This document shows positions 1 to 3,899 of a DNA stretch of 6,023 bases, in pieces. Source of the stretch: an uncultured Muribaculaceae bacterium (lineage in GTDB: Bacteria; Bacteroidota; Bacteroidia; Bacteroidales; Muribaculaceae); NCBI GenBank assembly GCA_905209725.1, contig CAJLTZ010000111.1, positions 1 through 6,023 of the forward strand, given 5' to 3'. Numbering within the stretch: position 1 is the first letter of the stretch; each line of letters begins with the position of its first letter. The position numbers and the translations under genes were made by a program. The notes below the pieces were generated by a model. The model was not told where the DNA came from, ran no database searches, and saw nothing but the letters and a program-made list of their open reading frames with translations.

Positions 1-94
1 CGACCGACTTATACCCCAAAATTCGATGTCTTCAAATTTTTGTCATGTACTTAAAGATTTTTTATATCTTAGCATCGAAATTATCGAATACAAA

Positions 95-127
95 CAAAGT
101 TATATTTATTTTCTCCAATAGGCCAAA
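95..127 (-). promoter_or_regulatory. Possible leftward Bacteroides-type promoter
   Basis: On the minus strand a TAACTTTG box (102 to 95) fits the Bacteroides -7 consensus TAnnTTTG, and a TTTG (127 to 124) lies 21 bp upstream of it, within the usual range. It would drive transcription off the left edge, divergent from the hip operon. No open frame begins before the edge: the two ATGs downstream of it stop quickly. The real gene, if any, starts outside the window after a long leader. The region is AT-rich, so a chance match is possible. Confidence 0.35.
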
Positions 128-147
128 AGTCCTATATATCATACTTC
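126..147. promoter_or_regulatory. Degenerate second copy of the hip operator
   Basis: The sequence reads AAAGTCC, eight bases, ATACTTC. It matches the perfect operator candidate at 188-209 at 11 of 14 arm positions with the same 8-bp spacer, and its centre is 62 bp upstream of that one. It overlaps another small inverted repeat, ATAGG-N8-CCTAT (118-135), and the -33 element of the possible leftward promoter. Multiple operators are normal for HipB repressors (E. coli hipBA has several). The assignment is an inference from spacing and partial identity. Confidence 0.3.
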
Positions 148-187
148 ATTCAGTCAATATCAAAGCTAAGTAGAGTGAGAGTAACTA

Positions 188-209
188 AAAGTATGATTTA
201 TTATACTTT
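188..209. promoter_or_regulatory. Candidate HipB-type operator (7-bp inverted repeat)
   Basis: A perfect inverted repeat AAAGTAT-N8-ATACTTT ends two bases before the -33 TTTG of the hip promoter. The E. coli HipB operator is TATCC-N8-GGATA, so the 8-bp gap between half-sites is the same although the bases differ. A repressor dimer here would block RNA polymerase. This suggests that the HTH protein encoded at 268-468, alone or bound to its partners, represses its own operon, as in other hip loci. The symmetry is visible in the sequence; the binding protein is inferred. Confidence 0.55.
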
Positions 210-211
210 CG

Positions 212-243
212 TTTGGCAGTTTCAGAAATTCTCCTTATTTTTG
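212..243 (+). promoter_or_regulatory. Bacteroides-type promoter of the hip operon
   Basis: TTTG at 212-215 and TATTTTTG at 236-243 are separated by 20 bp. Both boxes match the Bacteroides primary sigma consensus (TTTG at -33, TAnnTTTG at -7) exactly. Transcription should start near 248-251, about 18 bases before the ATG at 268. A short palindrome TTTCAGAAA (220-228) lies in the spacer. The promoter also rules out the in-frame GTG at 175 as the start of the first gene. Confidence 0.75.
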
Positions 244-267
244 CAGAAAAGTTCATTATGTCAGACC

Positions 268-468
268 ATGGAACTGATGGATATAATGAAACAGCGGCGA
301 GAAACTCTCGCTCTTACTCAACAAGATCTTGCGGAAATGTCGCAAGTGGGTCTTGCCACAATCAAGGATATTGAGCGTGGCAAGGGTAATCCCGCACTTA
401 GCACCGTGAAGAAAATTCTTGATGTTCTTGGCATTGAAATTGAATATCGTATAAGGCAGACCGTATGA
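268..468 (+). CDS. hipB: HipB-like XRE-family HTH repressor/antitoxin
   Basis: A 66-residue DNA-binding protein, first gene of a hipB-hipS-hipT-like operon. The XRE/Cro-type helix-turn-helix fills nearly all of it: helix 2 around residues 17-25 (TQQDLAEMS) and recognition helix around 28-40 (GLATIKDIERGKG), followed by the NPALSTVKKILDVLGIEIE helix and short strand typical of small HipB proteins. It is shorter than E. coli HipB (88 residues). The frame is open back to a GTG at 175, but the promoter at 212-243 lies inside that extension and the extra residues are low-complexity, so ATG 268 is preferred; ATG 277 is also possible. The stop overlaps the next start as ATGA, implying coupled translation. 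It probably binds the inverted repeat at 188-209. In tripartite HipBST systems HipB mainly represses and supports the HipS antitoxin. Confidence 0.9.
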   Translation: MELMDIMKQRRETLALTQQDLAEMSQVGLATIKDIERGKGNPALSTVKKILDVLGIEIEYRIRQTV

Positions 469-794
469 AACAGCTTGAGGTATATTTCAATGAAATAAAA
501 GCGGGGATATTGACAGAGCAGCATCCGGGAATCGGATATTCTTTCCAATATTGTAATGATTATCTTGACTCCCTCATGCCCCCGATTTCCACGACGTTAC
601 CCAAAAGAACCGATGCTTTTTATTCTGAGCATCTGTTCCCCTTCTTCTCTAATATGATTCCGGAGGGAGCAAACCGCAGGGTGATATGCCGCTCGCTGAA
701 AATTGATGAACAGGATTTTTTCGGACTGCTCGAAGCGATGGCCGACAGAGATTTTATTGGAGCCGTTAATGTAAGGAGAATTACCAATGATTGA
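465..794 (+). CDS. hipS: HipS-like antitoxin (stand-alone HipA N-terminal subdomain)
   Basis: This 109-residue protein corresponds to the small N-terminal subdomain that is fused to the kinase in classical HipA (Couple_hipA family). Recognisable family blocks are GILTE (14-18), the GIGYSFQYCNDYL stretch (22-34), PPISTTLP (39-46), LFPFFSNMIPEGANR (57-71), DFFGLLEAMADRD (84-96) and FIGAVNV (97-103). In E. coli O127 HipBST the equivalent protein, HipS, is the antitoxin that inhibits the kinase HipT; the gene order here (HTH, N-subdomain, kinase) is the same. It overlaps the upstream gene by 4 bases (ATGA) and the kinase by 8. The protein contains no tryptophan, and the position after PEG, often W in relatives, is alanine (69), so the inhibition contact may differ. 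The domain assignment is firm; the antitoxin role is inferred from family and order. Confidence 0.87.
   Translation: MKQLEVYFNEIKAGILTEQHPGIGYSFQYCNDYLDSLMPPISTTLPKRTDAFYSEHLFPFFSNMIPEGANRRVICRSLKIDEQDFFGLLEAMADRDFIGAVNVRRITND
773..778 (+). promoter_or_regulatory. Strong Shine-Dalgarno for the kinase gene
   Basis: AAGGAG lies 8 bases before the ATG at 787, inside the end of the hipS-like gene. It is the clearest Shine-Dalgarno sequence in a window where most starts lack one, and it fixes the kinase start at 787 despite the 8-base overlap with the upstream frame. Confidence 0.6.
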
Positions 795-1791
795 ACTAAA
801 GAACTGTCCTTCTTCCCTTGCGGAGGGATTTGACACTTATAGCCTGAAGGCCGCCAAATTACTGTTTGGTAAAACAAAAGTGAATCCGATACTTGGATTT
901 GACATTGACGAGTTCCGGAATGTCGGCGAGATTGCGGATGCCATGCACCGCATATCGGTTTCAGGCGTTCAGGAAAAATTCCCGGCCATAATAAATGCCG
1001 ATGCAATCAATATAGCAGGCGATAATGAGCGTTCTACGCATATATTGAAACCTGCACCGTGGGACAAGACTCTTCGTGACCGCAAGATGATTCCCGCAAA
1101 CGAACATCTTACGATGCAGATTGCCTCACAGATTTACGGCATACAGACCGCAGCGAATGGTCTATGTTTTACGCCCAAAGGTCAATCGGTATATATTACC
1201 CGCCGTTTCGACATCCTCCCCGACGGCTCAAAACTCCCGATGGAAGATTTCGCCTCGATAATAGGCAAGAATGAACAGACTGCCGGACTCCAGTTCAAAT
1301 ACAACGGTTGCTATGAGGATATTGCCAAAGCGATTAGGGCAAATGTCGCCGCGTGGATGGTTGATATGGAGAGATTCTTTGAACTCGTGGTCTTCAATTA
1401 CATTTATGCCAATGGCGATGACCACCTTAAAAATTTCTCGTTGATTTTGACCGGGCACGATTACCGTCTGGCTCCTGCTTACGACCTTATCAATACCAGC
1501 CTGCATGTCAATGGCGATGACTTCGGTCTTGACGGCGGACTGTCTTCTGATATAGAAAAGAGCGACGTTTACGATAGAACCGGTCATCCCTGCCGTCTGG
1601 ATTTTGAGAAATTCGGAGAGAAGATTGGTTTGGTAAAGAAACGCATTGTTAGAATCCTAAACAAATACACCGCTTTCCCTGAAAGTGCAAAGCAACTGGT
1701 TGACCGCAGTTTTCTCACCGACAAACTGAAACGCAATTATGTCCGCATCTTAAACGAGCGAATAAACCGTTTCAACAGATTATCAGAATAA
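787..1791 (+). CDS. hipT: HipT-like Ser/Thr kinase toxin (HipA family)
   Basis: A 334-residue HipA-family protein kinase without the N-terminal subdomain, which is encoded separately just upstream. The length and layout match E. coli O127 HipT (about 335 residues), which phosphorylates tryptophanyl-tRNA synthetase and halts translation. Visible motifs: the glycine-rich loop region ISVSGVQEK (56-64) with Ser57 and Ser59 at the regulatory autophosphorylation positions of HipT; the ATP-binding lysine in HILKP (Lys88); Glu106 in PANEHLTMQ; the catalytic block GDDHLKNFS with Asp211 and Asn216; and the metal-binding Asp233 in LAPAYDLIN. The Asp-x4-Asn spacing and the following Asp agree with Asp309, Asn314 and Asp332 of E. 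coli HipA. No key residue is missing, so it should be active. The start is fixed by AAGGAG at 773-778. The substrate is unknown; a tRNA synthetase is a guess by homology. Confidence 0.93.
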   Translation: MIELKNCPSSLAEGFDTYSLKAAKLLFGKTKVNPILGFDIDEFRNVGEIADAMHRISVSGVQEKFPAIINADAINIAGDNERSTHILKPAPWDKTLRDRKMIPANEHLTMQIASQIYGIQTAANGLCFTPKGQSVYITRRFDILPDGSKLPMEDFASIIGKNEQTAGLQFKYNGCYEDIAKAIRANVAAWMVDMERFFELVVFNYIYANGDDHLKNFSLILTGHDYRLAPAYDLINTSLHVNGDDFGLDGGLSSDIEKSDVYDRTGHPCRLDFEKFGEKIGLVKKRIVRILNKYTAFPESAKQLVDRSFLTDKLKRNYVRILNERINRFNRLSE

Positions 1792-1813
1792 TATCAATTT
1801 AACTTATACCAAA

Positions 1814-2332
1814 ATGTCAAAAGCAAAATTAAGAAAATATATGTCGGCTCTATCAAAAGAACAGGTTGTCGATATTATGTTCCAGTTATACGATGCGAGC
1901 AAGGAAGCGAGCGCATGGCTTGAGTTCTATATGGAACCCAATAGCGATGCCGAGCTTGAAAAATACAAGAAGGCAATCCGCAATCAGTTCTTTGGTCGTA
2001 ACGACTGGCCTAAAGATCCGAGTTTCAGAGAATGCAATAAACTGATAACCTCATTCAAGAAACTTGTACCTGACCCACATGCCATTGCGGACCTGATGCT
2101 CTACTATGTGGAACAAGGATGCAGCTTGACTGCTCAATTTGGCGATTACGACGATCCGTTTTATACCGCTCTTGAAAACAATTTCAACAAAGCGGTCAAA
2201 TTAATATCATCTAACGGACTAATGTCAGAATACTCGCCACGCATGAAAAAGATGATTAAGTCTGTGGAGTGTTGTGGATATGGCTTTCCGGATACATTGT
2301 GGGACATCTACTACGAATACGCAGAGGATTGA
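1814..2332 (+). CDS. DUF6155-family protein of unknown function
   Basis: A 172-residue soluble, charged and probably mostly helical protein that I place in DUF6155, a family common in Bacteroidota, from its pattern: an N-terminal SKEQVVDIMFQLYDASKEA helix (14-32), the EKYKKAIRNQFF block (49-60), an ADLMLYYVEQG segment (92-102) and FGDYDDPFYTALE (109-121). No catalytic signature, signal peptide or membrane segment is visible. Two adjacent cysteines (153-154) lie near the C-terminus. It starts 22 bases after the kinase stop with no promoter or terminator between, so it is probably the fourth gene of the hip operon. No terminator is evident after it. Whether it takes part in the toxin-antitoxin system or is a passenger cannot be decided from sequence. 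Family membership is recalled, not searched. Confidence 0.83.
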   Translation: MSKAKLRKYMSALSKEQVVDIMFQLYDASKEASAWLEFYMEPNSDAELEKYKKAIRNQFFGRNDWPKDPSFRECNKLITSFKKLVPDPHAIADLMLYYVEQGCSLTAQFGDYDDPFYTALENNFNKAVKLISSNGLMSEYSPRMKKMIKSVECCGYGFPDTLWDIYYEYAED

Positions 2333-2379
2333 TTAAATTCTTTTTAAGGCTTGGATTCTTCAATTGAGTAGAACAAGAG

Positions 2380-2465
2380 TTACACTTTTTCTACCGAATA
2401 ACCATGCCTCCATTACATTTTTTCAAACGAATAACCGAGGATGTGCTACACTTTTTCAAACGAAT
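2380..2465 (+). repeat. Three direct repeats, 33-bp period
   Basis: Three copies of a 20-base unit close to TTACACTTTTTCAAACGAAT start at 2380, 2413 and 2446, exactly 33 bp apart. Copies 2 and 3 differ at two positions, and copy 1 at two others (TACCGAAT for AAACGAAT). Copies 1 and 2 also share the next four bases, AACC; the remaining 9 bases of each period are unrelated. Regular spacing near three helical turns suggests an array of protein-binding sites on one face. The arrangement resembles the multiple terminal transposase-binding repeats of IS21-family or Tn7-like elements. No transposase gene is in the window, so this could be a solo end or remnant, or operator sites for the promoter 24 bp downstream. 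Confidence 0.8.
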
Positions 2466-2488
2466 CGATAATGACCTCGTATCGGCCG

Positions 2489-2520
2489 TTTGCACATCTT
2501 AGTTAAAACAGCTAACTTTG
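2489..2520 (+). promoter_or_regulatory. Bacteroides-type promoter reading into the gene-free region
   Basis: TTTG (2489-2492), a 20-bp spacer and TAACTTTG (2513-2520) match the Bacteroides consensus exactly. A start site near 2525-2528 is expected. An inverted repeat AGTTA-N7-TAACT (2501-2517) overlaps the -7 box and could be an operator. No gene follows in this orientation, so the transcript would be non-coding, or the promoter belongs to a mobile element whose gene was lost. The TAACTTTGC core also resembles the GTAnnTTTGC core of CTnDOT-type integration sites (first base C instead of G). Confidence 0.5.
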
Positions 2521-2683
2521 CTGGTACAAAAACACAGGCCCGGGAGTCTATTGGTCGGACGATTCTCCATAGCGGGATTGTTTTCCACAAAATTAATGAA
2601 AATCTTTCAATAATAAGACTTTCTGTCAAATTTTATTTTGGCTATAGTCCCTTTGCGCTTCCGGTCGGAGAGGTTTTTCGGTG

Positions 2684-2714
2684 CAAAGTTACTGCGGACG
2701 GGAGCAACGGCAAG
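2684..2714 (-). promoter_or_regulatory. Possible leftward promoter in the inverted-repeat left arm
   Basis: On the minus strand TAACTTTG (2691 to 2684) matches the -7 consensus, with CTTG (2714 to 2711) 19 bp upstream as an imperfect -33 element. The matching place in the right arm reads GGTCACTTGC and has lost the box. Transcription would run toward the direct repeats and the DUF6155 gene with no open frame to serve. Confidence 0.3.
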
Positions 2715-2810
2715 TGTCGCCGTGCTTTCCGGCGGTGACTGCACCCTTGCCTTATACTCCCTCGTGTCCGCAGTGGTCACTTGCACGAAAAACGGTTCTC
2801 CCGACCGGGA

Positions 2811-2833
2811 AGCTCATAGGAGCTATAATTTTT
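2811..2833 (+). terminator. Weak hairpin plus T-run
   Basis: AGCTC-ATAG-GAGCT (2811-2824) forms a 5-bp stem with a 4-base loop, followed by ATAATTTTT. It is a marginal rho-independent terminator that could end a transcript from the promoter at 2489-2520, giving a non-coding RNA of about 300 bases. The stem is short and has an A/T spacer before the T-run, so confidence is low. Confidence 0.25.
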
Positions 2834-2978
2834 CGATGGATTTTCAAATTGACTACTTTTGTCAACCTTTGTAAACGCATACTTTATAGGACAATTGTCT
2901 ATTCTGTAGCACATTATGACTTTTCAACGTTGACTATCCCGAAACATATGTGTCTGATATTCCGAATATAGATGTTTC

Positions 2979-3020
2979 AAAAAGAAAAGGCATCCGGGGA
3001 ATCCATACCCACAGGATGCC
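2979..3020 (-). terminator. Rho-independent terminator of the hcp operon
   Basis: On the minus strand GGCATCC (3020 to 3014) pairs perfectly with GGATGCC (2995 to 2989), and GGG/CCC in the 18-base loop can extend the stem. TTTTCTTTTT (2988 to 2979) follows directly. It lies 22 bases after the cupin stop codon, as expected for the end of the five-gene operon. Confidence 0.8.
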
Positions 3021-3042
3021 TGAAGACCGAACGATGCCGTGC

Positions 3043-3342
3043 TCATGCGTTGAGCTTTGTGACAAGAACCTTGAACCGTTCCGTAGCCTTTAAGGAATGT
3101 TTCACACCCGGTGTCATAGTGAGCGCATCACCCTCTTTCAACTCAAGTACTTTATCCTCAATGTTGAACTCCATGCTCCCATCTATTACCTGGACGAGCA
3201 CGTCGGCATTAGCCGTATGTGTGGGAATCTCAAGTCCCTTGTCAACTGCCATAAGGAGCGAAAGCCCGCTATGGTTCTGCATGACAATCTCCTTCGCTAT
3301 GGAGCCGTCAGCGTATGGAATTCTGTCTTTTAATCTGAACAT
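3043..3342 (-). CDS. Small cupin-domain protein
   Basis: A 99-residue single-domain cupin, last gene of the hcp operon. Motif 1 is around residues 36-55 (GLEIPTHT to VIDG) and motif 2 around 71-83 (GDALTMTPGVKHS). Of the usual four metal ligands it keeps His42 and His82, but the second histidine of motif 1 is Thr43 or Ala44 and the glutamate position is aspartate (Asp47), so metal binding may be weak or altered. Small cupins of this type are often sensors or binding domains rather than enzymes. Its ATG lies 13 bases after the preceding stop, and the terminator follows 22 bases after its own stop. The position suggests an accessory role in nitrosative or redox stress. The substrate is unknown. 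Confidence 0.88.
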   Translation of the reverse strand: MFRLKDRIPYADGSIAKEIVMQNHSGLSLLMAVDKGLEIPTHTANADVLVQVIDGSMEFNIEDKVLELKEGDALTMTPGVKHSLKATERFKVLVTKLNA

Positions 3343-3355
3343 GTCGTAAATTTAT

Positions 3356-3475
3356 TTAGAGGTTTCTTATTTTGCGAATCTTCATAGTGATGACAAAGCC
3401 GATGCCGAATATCAGAAAATATAAAGCGGCAAAGACAAGCCCGAGGCAGAGGAACAGTTCGGATGATATTTTCAT
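3356..3475 (-). CDS. 39-residue single-pass membrane protein
   Basis: The protein begins MKISSELFLCLG, has one hydrophobic helix (about residues 6-31) and ends in the basic tail MKIRKIRNL, which predicts a cytoplasmic C-terminus. The ATG at 3475 overlaps the stop of the preceding membrane gene as ATGA, a typical translational-coupling junction. The frame continues upstream to 3541, but those residues lie inside the preceding gene and look unrelated. I do not recognise a family. Its size and place suggest a small partner or regulator of the adjacent four-helix membrane protein, which is inference. It could be missed by gene callers with a length cut-off. Confidence 0.68.
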   Translation of the reverse strand: MKISSELFLCLGLVFAALYFLIFGIGFVITMKIRKIRNL

Positions 3476-3894
3476 AGCTTTACAGACTGGATGGTTTCCT
3501 GCAAACGCGGGGGTATTCGCCCGTTCATATATTTCTGCCATCCGGCGTTAAGTATGATGAGGAGCAATATCCACCATTCGGGGTATTTCAGAAAAAGCAA
3601 TGACAGGGTTATTGCTACCGCTATGTTCACGATAATCCATCCCCACAATCCGGCCTTCCTGAAATCAATCCTAACATCACCGGCAGCGGCCGCCACGCGC
3701 CATGTGCCCAGTCCGGACTCACAGACATATGCACAATATGCCATGAGCGTGGAGCCGAGAAGCGCCTCGGCAGCCGAATATCCGTGGTCAAGATGGAAAT
3801 ATGCGGCAAGAGACAGCGCTGCCAGCCAAAGGATGGCGTGCGCCGCCGCTATCACATATTTATGGATAAACCGATTCACATTCTGACCGTCCAT
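3472..3894 (-). CDS. Four-helix inner-membrane protein, unknown function
   Basis: A 140-residue integral membrane protein starting MDGQNVNRFIHKY. Counted from this start, hydrophobic helices fall near residues 13-33, 40-58, 82-102 and 105-118, with a loop GTWRVAAAAGDVRIDFRKAG (63-82) between helices 2 and 3 and a basic C-terminal tail. No cofactor motif is obvious; His12, His20, His35 and His38 lie in or near helix 1. It starts 5 bases after the hcp stop. A TTG at 3903, overlapping that stop, is an alternative start adding three residues. It is coupled downstream by an ATGA overlap to the 39-residue protein. I recognise no family. Lying directly behind hcp it may be a membrane partner for redox or NO handling, but nothing in the sequence proves that. 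Confidence 0.8.
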   Translation of the reverse strand: MDGQNVNRFIHKYVIAAAHAILWLAALSLAAYFHLDHGYSAAEALLGSTLMAYCAYVCESGLGTWRVAAAAGDVRIDFRKAGLWGWIIVNIAVAITLSLLFLKYPEWWILLLIILNAGWQKYMNGRIPPRLQETIQSVKL

Positions 3895-3899
3895 TTCTT

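Larger units (their letters stand above)
2625..2853. repeat. Long imperfect inverted repeat (about 90- and 107-base arms)
   Basis: The reverse complement of 2625-2714 aligns with 2747-2853 along its length with a few gaps. Shared blocks in order are CTTGCC, CTCCC, GTCCGCAGT, TTGCAC, GAAAAAC, CGACCGG, AAGC, CTATA and AAATT(T)GAC. Both arms keep a small palindrome around CCGACCGG. The 32-base centre has its own GC-rich fold (CGCCG with CGGCG). The arms have diverged too far for a recent duplication, so this is probably a pair of opposed, related elements or a structured nucleic acid. It is GC-richer than the DNA on either side. Confidence 0.7.
2333..3042. other. Gene-free, repeat-rich intergenic region
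   Basis: About 710 bases lie between two convergent operons with no frame that looks like a real protein. The open frames present (for example 2490-2738, 2638-2874 and 2681-2971) overlap each other, give no family-like sequence and run through the inverted repeat. Instead the stretch holds a triple direct repeat, one or two Bacteroides-type promoters, a long imperfect inverted repeat and the terminator of the hcp operon. The part from 2836 to 2978 holds only small palindromes: GACAATTGTC (2890-2899), TCAACGTTGA (2924-2933) and a TACTTTTG box (2854-2861) without a good -33 partner. Confidence 0.7.

Noticed and set aside
53..70. AAGAT-N7-ATCTT hairpin as a leftward or rightward terminator
   Set aside because: The stem is short and wholly AT-rich, with no distinct T-run after a GC stem. 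It is compatible with chance in this AT-rich stretch.
175..267. N-terminal extension of the HTH gene from GTG at 175
   Set aside because: The exact-consensus promoter at 212-243 lies inside it, and the extra residues do not resemble HipB. The gene starts at ATG 268.
1228..1587. 119-residue minus-strand frame
   Set aside because: It is antisense to the catalytic core of the HipT-like kinase and has no independent support.
2380..2465. CRISPR array
   Set aside because: Only three units, unshared segments of about 9-13 bases, imperfect repeats and no cas genes. The spacing fits protein-binding sites instead.
2490..2971. Overlapping small plus-strand frames in the gene-free region
   Set aside because: They overlap each other in different frames, cross the inverted repeat and show no protein-like features.
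2972..3349. 125-residue plus-strand frame
   Set aside because: It runs through the terminator and is antisense to the cupin gene, which has clear family motifs.
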